A DNA stretch of 64,000 nucleotides from Pseudooceanicola nanhaiensis (GCF_020171315.1 NZ_JAIUZP010000001.1:952963-1016962); one strand, 5' to 3'. Counted from the first letter of the stretch, positions 32,081 through 41,916 are shown. Notes: generated by a model not told the origin, from the letters alone. A program made the numbers and translations.

Positions 32081-33901
32081 TCAGTCTTCCATCGCCTCGA
32101 GCTCGTCGATCATGCCCGAGATCATCGACAGGCCCTTGTCCCAGAAGGCCGGGTCCGAGGCGTCGAGGCCGAAGGGCGCCAGCAGCTCCTTGTGGTGCTT
32201 CGACCCGCCCGCCTTGAGCATGTCGAAGTACTTCTCCTGGAAGCCCTCCGGCTGATCCCGGTAGACCGCGTAGAGCGCATTCACCAGCCCGTCGCCGAAG
32301 GCATAGGCATAGACGTAGAAGGGTGAGTGGATGAAGTGCGGGATATAGGCCCAGAAGGTCTCGTAGCCCTCCATGAAGTCGAACGCCGGCCCGAGGCTCT
32401 CGGCCTGCACGGACATCCAGAGCGCGTTGATGTCGTCGGGCGTCAGCTCGCCCCCGCGGCGCGCCTCGTGCAGCTTGCACTCGAAGTCGTAGAAGGCGAT
32501 CTGGCGCACGACCGTGTTGATCATGTCCTCGACCTTGCCGGCCAGCAGCGTCTTGCGCTCCTTGTCGTCGGCGGCATTGTCGAGCAGCCGGCGGAAGGTC
32601 AGCATCTCGCCGAAGACCGAGGCCGTCTCGGCCAGCGTCAGCGGCGTGGAGGAGAGCATTTCGCCCTGGCCCGCGGCCAGCACCTGGTGCACCCCGTGGC
32701 CCAGCTCGTGCGCCAGCGTCATCACGTCCCGCGGCTTGCCGAGGTAGTTCAGCATCACGTAGGGGTGCACGTCGGTCACGGTGGGGTGGGCGAAGGCGCC
32801 CGGCGCCTTGCCGGGCTTCACGCCCGCGTCGATCCAGCCCTTGTCGAAGAACGGCTTGGCGATCTCGGCCATGCGGGGATCAAAGGCGTCATAGGCGTTC
32901 ATCACCGTCTCGCGGGCCTCGGTCCAACCGATGGTACGGGTCTCTTCCGAGGGCAGCGGCGCGTTGCGGTCCCAGACCTGCATCCGGTCGAGGCCCAGCC
33001 ACTTGCGCTTCAGCTCGTAGTAGCGGTGCGAGAGCTTCGGATAGGCCGCAACCACCGCGTTGCGCAGCGCCTCGACCACCTCCGGCTCCACGTGGTTCGA
33101 CAGGTGCCGCCCGGTCTGGGCCGTGGGCATGCCGCGCCAGCGGTCGATGACCTCCTTCTCCTTGGCCTGCGTGTTGTGCACGCGGGCGAAGGTGCGGATG
33201 TTCTCGGAGAAGACGGCGGCCAGTTCGCGGGCCGCGGCCTCGCGCTGGCTGCGGTCCTGCTCGGTCAGCAGGTTCAGCGTGCCCTCGATGTTCAGCTCCT
33301 CGCCGTCCACCATGAAGGTCAGCCCGGCGATCGTCTCGTCGAAGAGCTTCTCCCAGGCGTCGCCCACGACGCCGAGGTCATGGAGGAACTTCTCCAGCTC
33401 GTCGGAGAGCTGGTAGGGCTTCATGGCGCGGATGCGGTCGAAGACCGGCTTGTAGCGCGCCAGATCGGCATTTGCGCCAAAGAGCCCGTCGAGGAAATCA
33501 TCCGGCAGCCGGTTCAGCTCCAGCGTGAAGAAAACCAGCGGCGTGGTGAAATTCGTCAGCCGGTCCTGCATGTCGGACATGAACTTGGCCCGCTGGCCGT
33601 CGGTCGTCAGCTGGTAGTAGCGCAGCCCGGCGTAGGACATGATCCGGCCCGAGACCGACTGGATGCGCTCGTTGCGCTTCACGCAGTTCAGGAACCCTTC
33701 TGCGTCCAGCTCACCCAGCTTGCCCTCGTAGTCCTCGGCGAAGGAGAGGCAGGCCTGCTCCAGCCAGTCGAGATCGCGTTTCAGCTCCGGCGCGTCGGGC
33801 GCGGTGTAGAGATCGGTCAGGTCCCATTCGGGCAGGTCGCCAAGACCCTTGCCGCCCTGGCTGGCATTGGCATCGGACACGGGGAAAGGCAGCGGGATCA
33901 T
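32081..33901 (-). CDS. pepF: M3B family oligoendopeptidase F
   Basis: Cytosolic zinc metallopeptidase cleaving medium-length peptides. The 606-residue protein carries the M3 zinc motif HELGH at residues 398-402 with the downstream Glu in LAETASVFGEML, and the C-terminal family segment FWAYIPHFIHSPFYVYAYAFGDGL. The N-terminal helical domain (PEWDLTDLYTAPDAPELKRD) is typical of oligoendopeptidase F. The ATG at 33901 is preceded by CAGGAGACGTC; the much longer open frame upstream runs through hairpin repeats and is not coding. The gene is convergent with rpoH and ends in its own terminator. Confidence 0.96.
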   Translation of the reverse strand: MIPLPFPVSDANASQGGKGLGDLPEWDLTDLYTAPDAPELKRDLDWLEQACLSFAEDYEGKLGELDAEGFLNCVKRNERIQSVSGRIMSYAGLRYYQLTTDGQRAKFMSDMQDRLTNFTTPLVFFTLELNRLPDDFLDGLFGANADLARYKPVFDRIRAMKPYQLSDELEKFLHDLGVVGDAWEKLFDETIAGLTFMVDGEELNIEGTLNLLTEQDRSQREAAARELAAVFSENIRTFARVHNTQAKEKEVIDRWRGMPTAQTGRHLSNHVEPEVVEALRNAVVAAYPKLSHRYYELKRKWLGLDRMQVWDRNAPLPSEETRTIGWTEARETVMNAYDAFDPRMAEIAKPFFDKGWIDAGVKPGKAPGAFAHPTVTDVHPYVMLNYLGKPRDVMTLAHELGHGVHQVLAAGQGEMLSSTPLTLAETASVFGEMLTFRRLLDNAADDKERKTLLAGKVEDMINTVVRQIAFYDFECKLHEARRGGELTPDDINALWMSVQAESLGPAFDFMEGYETFWAYIPHFIHSPFYVYAYAFGDGLVNALYAVYRDQPEGFQEKYFDMLKAGGSKHHKELLAPFGLDASDPAFWDKGLSMISGMIDELEAMED

Positions 33902-34203
33902 GACGTCTCCTGTACTTGTGTTGCTCAAGACATAGGCCCCGGGGCAGGGGGTCTCAAGTCCTCTCGGCTGCCTGCCGCGCCGGCAGGCGGCGCCCGGCCG
34001 CCGGAGACGGGCAGAATGGCGCGATCTGGCGTGGCTCGGGGGAGGGGCAGACGTGCAGGGGGGGCGAAGGCGCAAGGTCCAGATCGGCCTCACGGCATTC
34101 TTTGAAAGCGCCGCGCGCGCCCAGCTCGGTCGCCTGTACGCTCCTCCCCCGATAGGTCCCGCGTGGCGCGCCAGCTCTCTCCCCTGCGCGCTATTCCCTC
34201 GAT
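33902..34203. other. Gene-free stretch upstream of pepF
   Basis: It should contain the pepF promoter on the minus strand, but no clear -35/-10 pair was recognised. Open frames here are chance products of high GC content. Confidence 0.5.
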
Positions 34204-34292
34204 ATGTCCCGCCCGGCCGAGAGGCCGGGCAGCGCCGAACCGCCCCCACGGGGCGGCGCTTTCGCGCCACCCCTCGGTTCGGCGCCACCCGG
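34204..34292. repeat. Dispersed multi-hairpin repeat, family 2, copy 1
   Basis: Two perfect hairpins: GCCCGGCC-GAGA-GGCCGGGC (34211-34230) and CCGCCCC-CAC-GGGGCGG (34240-34256) with flanking AGCG/CGCT. The first 33 bases are identical to 50008-50040, and the rest is a close match in the same orientation. Confidence 0.8.
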
Positions 34293-34460
34293 CGCGTGAG
34301 CCGGAGGGCGTTGGCGAGGTGCGCGTTGATCGATGCCGGAAACGGCCAGCCATCGGGCTGAGGTCTCAGCAGGCAGCAGGCACTACGCGCGGTTCCCAAG
34401 GCCGCGCAGGGCACGTGGCGAAAGTGTGCCAGTCAGAGACGCCTGGGCGGGGTGACCCCC
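34293..34460. other. Gene-free stretch downstream of the alpha/beta hydrolase gene
   Basis: No coding frame, tRNA or terminator with a T-run was recognised here. It lies between the family 2 repeat and the end of the hydrolase gene. Confidence 0.45.
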
Positions 34461-35420
34461 TCAGGCGCTGTCAGCCGATACGCTGCGCGCGCGGGGCACG
34501 AAGAGCTCCGCCGCGGTATCGAAGACCCGGGCGCGCACCTCGGGCGTCTCCATCATCACCTCGTGGCGGCCGCTTTCGACCATCTCCAGCCGTCCGCCGG
34601 GCCATTGCCCCATGCGGCTGACGATCCGCGCGGGATCGACGATCTCCTCGTCGGTGCCGAGGAAGGTCACGCAGGGCACGTCCGGTGCGGGACGGCGGGC
34701 AAGGGCCTGCATCTCGCGCAGGGATTCGTGCAGCCAGTGCAGGCTGGGCCCGCCGAGCGACATTTCCGGATGCAGCCGGGCCTGGTGGAACATGTAGTCC
34801 CACATCTCCCGGTCGGTGGTCAGCTTGTTCTCGCCGAAGGGGCAGGTCAGCACGTAGGTCGCGCCCGTGGTGCCGGGCGCGAAGACATGGCCCAGCCCCA
34901 GCCGCACGCTGCCCCAGGCCACCGCCCAGGCGGCGGGGCGGGTGGCGGCGGCCAGCCGGATGCCCCACATCGGCGCGGTGAACATGGCCGCCTCGACGGG
35001 CGCCCCCTCCAGCAGGGCGCGCAGGCCGATGGCGCCGCCCATGGAATGGGCAATCAGGTAATAGGGTTTCGGCAGCCCCTCGGCCTCGGCGACTTCCAGC
35101 GCAGCGGCCACGTCCTTTTGATAGTCCGTGAACTGGCCGATATGGCCGAGGCTCCGGTCGCCCGACAGCCGGTCGGCAAGGCCCTGACCGCGCCAGTCGA
35201 TGGTCAGCGTGGCATAGCCGCGCGCCGCCAGATCGACGGCGGCGCGGCCGTATTTCTCGATGTACTCGGTCCGGCCGGGGAAGAGCAGGACAGTGCCCCG
35301 CGCCCCCTCCGGCGACCACAGGCCGACACGGATGCGCACCCCGTCGGACGCCTTGACCCAGTAGGCCCGCCCGCTGGCGGGGCCTTCTGCTATCTCGTCG
35401 TAGAAGGGCGCTTTTTCCAT
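34461..35420 (-). CDS. Alpha/beta hydrolase, lysophospholipase/monoacylglycerol lipase-like (PldB type)
   Basis: The 319-residue cytosolic protein has the alpha/beta hydrolase fold. LLFPGRTEYIEKYGRAA provides the oxyanion region, TIDWRGQGLADRL follows strand 5, the nucleophile elbow is AHSMGG with the catalytic Ser, a late Asp lies in FLGTDEEIVDP and the catalytic His in ESGRHEVMMET. The WRGQG segment is typical of the PldB/monoglyceride lipase group. The substrate is therefore probably a lysophospholipid or monoacylglycerol, but this is inferred. It lies 18 bases downstream of the SCP2 gene on the same strand and may share its transcript. Confidence 0.88.
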   Translation of the reverse strand: MEKAPFYDEIAEGPASGRAYWVKASDGVRIRVGLWSPEGARGTVLLFPGRTEYIEKYGRAAVDLAARGYATLTIDWRGQGLADRLSGDRSLGHIGQFTDYQKDVAAALEVAEAEGLPKPYYLIAHSMGGAIGLRALLEGAPVEAAMFTAPMWGIRLAAATRPAAWAVAWGSVRLGLGHVFAPGTTGATYVLTCPFGENKLTTDREMWDYMFHQARLHPEMSLGGPSLHWLHESLREMQALARRPAPDVPCVTFLGTDEEIVDPARIVSRMGQWPGGRLEMVESGRHEVMMETPEVRARVFDTAAELFVPRARSVSADSA

Positions 35421-35438
35421 GTCTTCAGGCCTTTATCG

Positions 35439-35729
<291 letters not shown>

Positions 35730-35803
35730 TCTGTTTCCTCCTGAAAATTTGCTCTGAAAAGGGGATCCCAATTGGCTCAGAGCACGCTACATTTAAACCT
35801 GTT

Positions 35804-36385
35804 ATGAGCGCGTCAACATCACATCTCAATTATATCGTGGCGGCATTTCTGGCCGCGGGGTCTCTGACGCTGGGTCTTTCCGGCGCGGCCCTTGCGCAGA
35901 CCGCCGGGGCCGAATCGTCGGAACACCTCCTGCAGGAGCTGCAGGATGCCGATCCGACCGACGCCAAGCGGATCGCCCGTGAGCTGGGACTGGAGTGGAG
36001 CCGCACCGGCTCGCCCTCCATGGACCTGCTGCTGCAACGGGGCCGCGACGCGCTGGAGACCCAGGACCTCGACGAGGCGATCGGGCATTTCTCGGCCCTG
36101 ACCGACCATGCGCCGCAATTTGCCGAAGGCTGGCACGGCCGGGCGCAGGCCTATTATGCCGAGGGCGAACTGGGCCTTGCCGTCGACTCGCTGGAACATA
36201 CGCTGGCGCTGAATCCGGATCACTACGAGGCGATCTTCGGACTGGCCGTGATCGCCGAGCAGACCGGCGCGCTGGAAGAGGCCTATGGCCTCTATGAGCG
36301 GGTGCTGGAGCTCTATCCGACGCATGAACCTGCCGAAGAAGGCATCCAGCGTCTGGACATTCCGGTCAACGGCACCGAGATCTGA
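35804..36385 (+). CDS. Exported TPR-repeat protein
   Basis: The 193-residue protein has a signal peptide (about residues 8-31, ending ALAQ) and three tetratricopeptide-type repeats: PSMDLLLQRGRDALETQDLDEAIGHFSALTDHAP, AEGWHGRAQAYYAEGELGLAVDSLEHTLALNP, and YEAIFGLAVIAEQTGALEEAYGLYERVLELYP (shown as separate helices with the usual Ala/Gly/Tyr/Pro pattern). It should lie in the periplasm and serve protein-protein contacts. It is divergent from the SCP2 gene and lies 30 bases upstream of the Suv3-like helicase gene, so the two may be co-transcribed. Confidence 0.88.
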   Translation: MSASTSHLNYIVAAFLAAGSLTLGLSGAALAQTAGAESSEHLLQELQDADPTDAKRIARELGLEWSRTGSPSMDLLLQRGRDALETQDLDEAIGHFSALTDHAPQFAEGWHGRAQAYYAEGELGLAVDSLEHTLALNPDHYEAIFGLAVIAEQTGALEEAYGLYERVLELYPTHEPAEEGIQRLDIPVNGTEI

Positions 36386-36415
36386 TCCAAGCGAAACGAA
36401 CGGACGCATTCAGCG

Positions 36416-39337
36416 ATGGCCGAACAAGGGCGGATCACCGCGGTCCTTGGCCCGACCAACACGGGCAAGACTCACTACGCAATCGAGAGGATGCTGGGCT
36501 ATCGCACCGGCGTCATCGGGCTGCCCCTGCGGTTGCTCGCCCGCGAGGTCTATGACCGGATCGTGAAGGCGCGCGGCCCCTCGGTGGTGGCGCTGGTGAC
36601 GGGGGAGGAGCGCATCGTGCCGCCACGGACCCAGTACTGGGTCTGCACGGTCGAGGCGATGCCCGAGGGCATGGGCCCCGACTTCCTCGCCATCGACGAG
36701 ATCCAGCTCTGCGCCGATCCCGAGCGCGGCCATGTCTTCACCGACCGTCTGCTCCGGGCGCGCGGTACCCATGAGACGCTCTTCCTCGGCTCCGACACCA
36801 TGCGCCCGACCATCGCGCAGCTGGTCCCGCAGGCGCAGTTCCTGCGTCGCGAGCGGATGAGCCATCTGAGCTACGCTGGTTCGAAAAAGATAAGCCGGAT
36901 GCCGTCTCGCAGCGCGATCGTCGGGTTCTCGGTTGAGAATGTCTATGCCATCGCCGAGCTGCTCAGGCGCCAGAAGGGCGGTGCGGCGGTCGTCATGGGG
37001 GCGCTCAGCCCCCGGACGCGCAACGCGCAGGTGGAACTCTACCAGAACGGTGACGTGGATTACCTCGTGGCCACCGATGCCATCGGCATGGGGCTCAACC
37101 TCGACATCAACCACGTCGCCTTTTCCTCGCTGACGAAGTTCGACGGCCGCCGGATGCGGCATCTCTTCCCGCACGAGCTGGCGCAGATCGCCGGCCGGGC
37201 CGGGCGGGGGATGCAGGACGGCTCCTTCGGGGTCACGGGCGAGGCGCCGCCGCTCGACGAGGAGGTCGCCGAGGCGATCATGGAGCATCGCTTTGCGCCG
37301 GTGCGCAAACTCCTGTGGCGCAATCCTACCCTGAATTTCGGCTCTCTGGAGCGGCTGATCGCCTCGCTGGAGGAAAGCCCGAAGCACGAGTTGCTGATGA
37401 AAGCACGCGAGGCGGATGACCTCGCCGTCCTCAAGAATCTGTCCCGCGAAGCCGAGGTAATGGCCCGCGCGTCCTCTCCCAATGCCTTGAAATTGCTCTG
37501 GGATGTCTGCCGGATCCCCGATTTCCGCGGCATCAGCCATGCGGAACACGCAAGCCTGCTGGGGCGGATTTACGAATTCCTCCATGAAAGCGGGCGGATC
37601 CCCGATGACTGGATGGCGCGGCAGATCCGCCGAATAGACCGTATTGACGGCGATATTGATGCATTGTCGAAACGGCTGGCTTATATTCGCACATGGACCT
37701 ATGTCGCGCAGCGTAGCGGGTGGGTTTCGGACGAAAGTCATTGGCGCGGGGAAACACGCGCTGTAGAAGACCGCCTGTCGGATGCGCTGCATGCGCGCCT
37801 GACGCAGAGATTTGTGGACCGCCGGACGTCAGTCCTGCTTCGGCGGCTCAAGCAGAAGGAGGCCCTCTTGGCCGAAGTGAATGACAAGGGTGAAGTGACG
37901 GTCGAAGGCGAATTCGTCGGCCGTCTCGAAGGCTTCCGGTTCCGCCAGGACAAGGATGCGACGGGTCAGGAGGCCAAGACGCTCCGCCAGGCCTCGGTGC
38001 AGGCGCTCGTGCCGCACTTCCACCTGCGCGCAGACCGGTTCTACAACGCGCCCGATACCGAGATCGACTTCACCGAACAGGGTGGCCTCATGTGGGGCGA
38101 CCAGGCGGTGGGCAAGCTCGTGGCCGGGTCCGAACCGATGAAGCCCACCGTGCAGGTCTTCGTCGATGACGAGGCGGGCCCGGACGTGGCGCAGAAGGTG
38201 GAACGCCGTCTGCAGCATTTCATTGACCGCCAGGTTGCCGCGCTCTTCGAGCCGCTGCTGAACCTGCAGCGCGACGAGACCCTGACCGGTCTGGCTCGCG
38301 GCTTTGCCTTCCGCATGGTCGAGGGCCTCGGCGTCCTGCCGCGCGGCGACGTGGCCGACGAGGTCAAGTCGCTCGACCAAGACGCCCGGGGCGCACTGCG
38401 CAAGCACGGCCTGCGTTTCGGTCAGTTCACCATCTTCATGCCGCTGATCCTGAAGCCCAAGCCGACCCGGCTGCGGCTGGTTCTTTGGTCTCTTTTCAAA
38501 GGCCTGCAGGAGTTTCCTGAAGCGCCGCCGCCGGGTCTGGTGACCATTCCCGCCGCAGCGGATGCGCCCGAGGGCTATTACACCATGGCCGGCTACCGGG
38601 CCGCCGGGGAGCGCGCGATCCGCATCGACATGCTGGAACGTCTCGCCGACCTGCTGCGCGGTCAGGACAGCCGGACCGGCTTCGAAGCCACCGCAGACAT
38701 GCTGTCGATCACCGGCATGACGCTGGAGCAGTTCGCCGACCTGATGCAGGGTCTGGGCTACAAGGCCGAGAAGGGCGAACGCGAGAAGCAGAAACCCGCC
38801 CCGGACGCGCCCGCAGAGGCCGCCGCCGAGACGGCCGAGGCTGCGCCCGAGACCGAGACCGCGACCGAAGCGGAGGCTGTCGAAGCCCCCGCCGAGGCGA
38901 CCGAGGCCCCGGCTGAAGCCGTCGAGACCCCGGCCGAGCCCGTCGCGGAAGAGACTCCGGCCGAAACGGCAGAGGCCCCCGCCGCAGTTGACGGCGAGGC
39001 CGATGCCGCGCCCGAGATCGAGGTGTTCTACACCTTCACCTGGGGCCGCAACCGGCAGGCCAACCGCGGCCCGCGCCGGGGTGGCCAGCAGGGGCAGGGC
39101 GCCCGCGAGGGCCGTGAAGGCGGCAACCGTGGCAAGCCCCGCGGCGAAAACCGTGGTGAAGGCCGCGGCGATCGTGGTCCCCGTGGCGACAAGGGCCCCC
39201 GCGGCGCCAAGGGCAAGGGCAAGCCGCGCGACGCGGGTCCCAAGACCTACGAGGCCCGTCCGCCGCGCAAGGAAAAGCCGATCGATCCGGACAACCCGTT
39301 CGCCGCAGCCCTCATGGGGCTGAAGGACAAGAACTGA
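36416..39337 (+). CDS. Suv3-like superfamily 2 RNA helicase with RG-rich C-terminal tail
   Basis: The 973-residue protein has Walker A GPTNTGKT at residues 12-19, the DEIQ box at 94-97, motif III-like LFLGSDTMRPT, and motif VI in IAGRAGRGMQDGSFG. GPTNTGKT with DEIQ is the hallmark of Suv3, the mitochondrial degradosome helicase, rather than of DEAD or DEAH families. After a Suv3-C-like region there is a low-complexity Glu/Ala/Pro-rich linker (about residues 790-880). A basic tail follows, rich in Arg-Gly (GGQQGQGAREGREGG, then RGDRGPRGDKGPRG), likely binding RNA. It starts an operon-like run with the S4 protein, fdxA and carD. The role in RNA turnover or ribosome handling is inferred from the family. 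Confidence 0.9.
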   Translation: MAEQGRITAVLGPTNTGKTHYAIERMLGYRTGVIGLPLRLLAREVYDRIVKARGPSVVALVTGEERIVPPRTQYWVCTVEAMPEGMGPDFLAIDEIQLCADPERGHVFTDRLLRARGTHETLFLGSDTMRPTIAQLVPQAQFLRRERMSHLSYAGSKKISRMPSRSAIVGFSVENVYAIAELLRRQKGGAAVVMGALSPRTRNAQVELYQNGDVDYLVATDAIGMGLNLDINHVAFSSLTKFDGRRMRHLFPHELAQIAGRAGRGMQDGSFGVTGEAPPLDEEVAEAIMEHRFAPVRKLLWRNPTLNFGSLERLIASLEESPKHELLMKAREADDLAVLKNLSREAEVMARASSPNALKLLWDVCRIPDFRGISHAEHASLLGRIYEFLHESGRIPDDWMARQIRRIDRIDGDIDALSKRLAYIRTWTYVAQRSGWVSDESHWRGETRAVEDRLSDALHARLTQRFVDRRTSVLLRRLKQKEALLAEVNDKGEVTVEGEFVGRLEGFRFRQDKDATGQEAKTLRQASVQALVPHFHLRADRFYNAPDTEIDFTEQGGLMWGDQAVGKLVAGSEPMKPTVQVFVDDEAGPDVAQKVERRLQHFIDRQVAALFEPLLNLQRDETLTGLARGFAFRMVEGLGVLPRGDVADEVKSLDQDARGALRKHGLRFGQFTIFMPLILKPKPTRLRLVLWSLFKGLQEFPEAPPPGLVTIPAAADAPEGYYTMAGYRAAGERAIRIDMLERLADLLRGQDSRTGFEATADMLSITGMTLEQFADLMQGLGYKAEKGEREKQKPAPDAPAEAAAETAEAAPETETATEAEAVEAPAEATEAPAEAVETPAEPVAEETPAETAEAPAAVDGEADAAPEIEVFYTFTWGRNRQANRGPRRGGQQGQGAREGREGGNRGKPRGENRGEGRGDRGPRGDKGPRGAKGKGKPRDAGPKTYEARPPRKEKPIDPDNPFAAALMGLKDKN

Positions 39338-39378
39338 GCGGGTCCGACACATCCTCGTCCGGGGCCTCGCGGCCCCGG

Positions 39379-39738
39379 ATGCGCCTCGACAAGTGGCTCT
39401 GGCAGGCGCGTTTCGTGAAGAGCCGTTCGATCTCGGCCGAGCTTGTCGGCGGCGGTCATGTGCGCGTGAATTCCCAGAAGGTCTCGAAATCCGCCCATGC
39501 CGTGGGGCCGGGGGACGTGCTGACCTTCGCCTATGGCGGGCAGGTCCGGGTGATCCGGATCGAGGCCCTCGGGACGCGGCGCGGCCCGGCCAGCGAGGCA
39601 CAGGCCCTCTATACCGATCTGGAACCGCCCCAGCCCAAGGAGGAGGTTCCGACCATAGCCCGAATCGAGGGCAATTCTCGCCCGACCAAGCGCGAGCGCA
39701 GGAAACTCGATCTTGATCGCCTCCGGGCGCTTGAATGA
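39379..39738 (+). CDS. S4-domain RNA-binding protein (HslR-like)
   Basis: The 119-residue protein begins MRLDKWLWQARFVKSRS, the typical start of the heat-shock protein 15 (HslR) group. An S4 RNA-binding domain covers about residues 1-60 (ELVGGGHVRVNSQKVSK), and the tail is basic and ends TKRERRKLDLDRLRALE. HslR recycles 50S subunits carrying stalled nascent chains. The gene lies 41 bases after the helicase gene and 50 bases before fdxA, which suggests co-transcription and a shared RNA role with the helicase. Confidence 0.9.
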   Translation: MRLDKWLWQARFVKSRSISAELVGGGHVRVNSQKVSKSAHAVGPGDVLTFAYGGQVRVIRIEALGTRRGPASEAQALYTDLEPPQPKEEVPTIARIEGNSRPTKRERRKLDLDRLRALE

Positions 39739-39788
39739 TCCCGGCACGCGCGGTACTCCCCCTCTGAGAACGACGTCCGAGGACTGGA

Positions 39789-40127
39789 ATGACCTATATC
39801 GTCAACGACAAATGCATCGCCTGCAAATACACTGACTGCGTGGAAGTCTGCCCCGTGGACTGTTTCTACGAGGGCGAGAACATGCTGGTCATTCACCCTG
39901 ACGAATGCATCGACTGCGGCGTCTGCGAGCCTGAATGCCCCGCCGACGCGATCCGCCCGGACACCGAGCCGGACATGGAGAAGTGGGTCGAGTTCAACCG
40001 CAAGTATGCGGAGCTCTGGCCGGTCATCGTGACCAAGAAAGACCCGCTGCCGGGTTACGAAGAGCGCGACGGTGAGTCGGGCAAGCTGGAGAAATACTTC
40101 TCCGAGACGCCGGGCGAGGGCGGCTGA
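39789..40127 (+). CDS. fdxA: Seven-iron ferredoxin FdxA
   Basis: The 112-residue electron carrier has the N-terminal cluster motif with Cys9, Cys12, Cys17 and Cys21 ([19 protein letters not shown]) and the second motif [13 protein letters not shown], the pattern of 3Fe-4S plus 4Fe-4S ferredoxins, and the long C-terminal extension of the FdxA group. The ribosome binding site GAGGACTGGA precedes the ATG. A clear terminator follows at 40248. Its redox partner cannot be read from context. Confidence 0.96.
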   Translation: MTYIVNDKCIACKYTDCVEVCPVDCFYEGENMLVIHPDECIDCGVCEPECPADAIRPDTEPDMEKWVEFNRKYAELWPVIVTKKDPLPGYEERDGESGKLEKYFSETPGEGG

Positions 40128-40482
40128 GCCGCGAATCATCTGTTATGCGCGTTTGCGGCATGATCCGTTAGCGCACAAACAACTGGGGTTTTCCCTTCAT
40201 CGACAGGGGATTGGGCCATCTTCCGCCCGGTCTCTCCTGCACTGCAGCGCCGATCCTCTTTTGAATCGGCGTTTTTTGTGGTAGGATGGTCTTCGCAAAT
40301 GAGGAAGCCTGCCTGTAGATCACCCCGCGTCAGCTGCCGTCGCGGGGCATAAACCTGACAGATCATATCGGTGAGACGAGGCCGCAGACGCGGGCTCGGC
40401 TGACCTGTTGTCTTGAAAGGCCGTAGTGCTCCCATCGGGTTGGGAGCTGCGGAGATGGGCATGCTTCATGAGGAAGGATTGC
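40128..40482. other. Intergenic region between fdxA and carD
   Basis: Contains the fdxA terminator (40248-40277) and about 200 bases that should hold the carD promoter. No open frame with coding character. Confidence 0.6.
40248..40277 (+). terminator. Rho-independent terminator of fdxA
   Basis: CGCCGAT (40248-40254) pairs with ATCGGCG (40265-40271), followed by six T. Confidence 0.88.
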
Positions 40483-40992
40483 ATGAGCAAAATGAAAAAA
40501 TCCGAATTCCGCCCGAACGACTATGTTGTGTATCCGGCCCATGGCGTCGGTCAGATCATCTCGATCGAAAGCCAGGAGATCGCCGGGATCCCCCTGGAGA
40601 TGTTCGTCATCTCCTTCGAAAAGGACAAGATGACCCTGCGGGTCCCCACCAACAAGGCGACCGAAATCGGCATGCGCTCGCTCTCGAGCCCCGATGTCGT
40701 GTCCAAGGCCATGACGACCCTGAAGGGCAAGGCCAAGGTGAAGCGCGCCATGTGGTCGCGCCGCGCGCAGGAATACGAACAGAAGATCAACTCCGGTGAC
40801 CTGATCGCCATCGCCGAAGTGGTGCGCGACCTGCACCGTAACGACGATCAGCGCGAGCAGTCCTACTCCGAGCGTCAGCTCTACGAAGCCGCGCTTGAGC
40901 GCCTGACCCGCGAAGTGGCCGCCGTGACCGGTGGTGACGAAGTGGCCGCCGCCAAGAAGGTGGACGAAGTGCTGGTGTCCCGCGCCGCCTGA
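40483..40992 (+). CDS. carD: CarD family transcriptional regulator
   Basis: CarD binds RNA polymerase and stabilises open complexes, notably at rRNA promoters. The 169-residue protein opens with the RNA polymerase-interacting domain (DYVVYPAHGVGQIISIE), as in CarD and the Mfd RID, followed by a helical DNA-binding domain (AMWSRRAQEYEQKINSGDL, RDLHRNDDQREQSYSERQLY). The ATG at 40483 follows AGGAAGGATTGC. It closes the helicase-S4-fdxA-carD run and has a perfect terminator after its stop. Confidence 0.95.
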   Translation: MSKMKKSEFRPNDYVVYPAHGVGQIISIESQEIAGIPLEMFVISFEKDKMTLRVPTNKATEIGMRSLSSPDVVSKAMTTLKGKAKVKRAMWSRRAQEYEQKINSGDLIAIAEVVRDLHRNDDQREQSYSERQLYEAALERLTREVAAVTGGDEVAAAKKVDEVLVSRAA

Positions 40993-41020
40993 TCCGGCTG
41001 CGACAGGATGACTGTTTGAG

Positions 41021-41048
41021 AACCGCGCTCTTCGGAGCGCGGTTTTTT
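41021..41048 (+). terminator. Rho-independent terminator of carD
   Basis: Perfect 10-bp stem AACCGCGCTC/GAGCGCGGTT around a TTCG tetraloop, directly followed by T residues. Confidence 0.95.
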
Positions 41049-41082
41049 CATGCGCTGATCGCAGGCTGGCCTCAGCCCGGCC

Positions 41083-41850
41083 TTAGCCCGGGATCAGCGC
41101 GAAAAGCACGGCCACCTCGGCCAGCTGCTGTCCCGCCCCGAGAATGTCGCCGGTCTGGCCGCCGATCTTGCTGCGTGCCAGCCAGCGGAGGGTGAGACCG
41201 GCCAGTAGGGCGACGATGACGGGGCCAAGCGCGGCCGAGCCGGAGCAGATCACCGCGATCACCAGCGCCAGCAGCACGGCAAGCCATGCCGCGTAGGGCG
41301 GCGCCCGTCCGACCTGCCGCGAGAGTCCGTCGCTGCGGGCGTGGGGCAGGGTGGCCATGAGCACCGGCATCACGGCCCGGCTGAGCGCGGCCGCGGTGAT
41401 CAGCGCGCCGATGGCCTGGAACACGCCCGGCATCGCCCAGATCGAGGTGAGTGCGAACCACCGCGCCAGCAGCGAGAGCACCAGCGCGATCACCCCGTAG
41501 CTACCGATGTGGCTGTCGCGCATGATCTCCAGCCGGCGTTCGCGGGTCCAGCCGCCCCAGAGGCCGTCGACCGTATCGGCAAGGCCGTCCTCGTGCAGCG
41601 CCCCGGTGACGAGGATCATGGCCGCCAGCGAGGTGATGGCCGCCGCGCCCGTCGGCAGGCCGAAGGCGAGCAGCGGCAGAGCCCCCAGCGTCCCCGCGAT
41701 GGCCACGGCGACACCGGCCAGCGGATAGGCCCACGCCGCCTGCGCGCCCCGGTCGAAGTGACGGGCCAGAGAGGCGGGCAGGGGCAGGCGGGTCAGCAAC
41801 GCGAGGGCCGCGGGAATGTCGCGCCAGTCGGGCGATACGGTATTCTTCAC
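41083..41850 (-). CDS. cobS: Adenosylcobinamide-GDP ribazoletransferase CobS (CobV)
   Basis: Integral membrane enzyme joining adenosylcobinamide-GDP and alpha-ribazole in the last steps of cobalamin synthesis. From a GTG start at 41850 (GAGGAG 10 bases upstream) the 255-residue product has several hydrophobic helices and the CobS motif [18 protein letters not shown], then [13 protein letters not shown]. It is divergent from cobT with a 66-base gap, so the two cobalamin genes probably share a control region. No cobalamin riboswitch was recognised there. The larger open frame upstream is antisense to cobT. Confidence 0.95.
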   Translation of the reverse strand: MKNTVSPDWRDIPAALALLTRLPLPASLARHFDRGAQAAWAYPLAGVAVAIAGTLGALPLLAFGLPTGAAAITSLAAMILVTGALHEDGLADTVDGLWGGWTRERRLEIMRDSHIGSYGVIALVLSLLARWFALTSIWAMPGVFQAIGALITAAALSRAVMPVLMATLPHARSDGLSRQVGRAPPYAAWLAVLLALVIAVICSGSAALGPVIVALLAGLTLRWLARSKIGGQTGDILGAGQQLAEVAVLFALIPG

Positions 41851-41916
41851 TTCCCGGTTGCTCCTCGGTGGCGGTCCGCTAGACAGGCTGAAGTGTTTGC
41901 GTGCGGGAGGCAAGAG

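Noticed and set aside
31932..34414. Extension of pepF upstream to 34414
   Set aside because: The added sequence runs through hairpin repeats and lacks similarity; a good ribosome binding site and conserved start lie at 33901.
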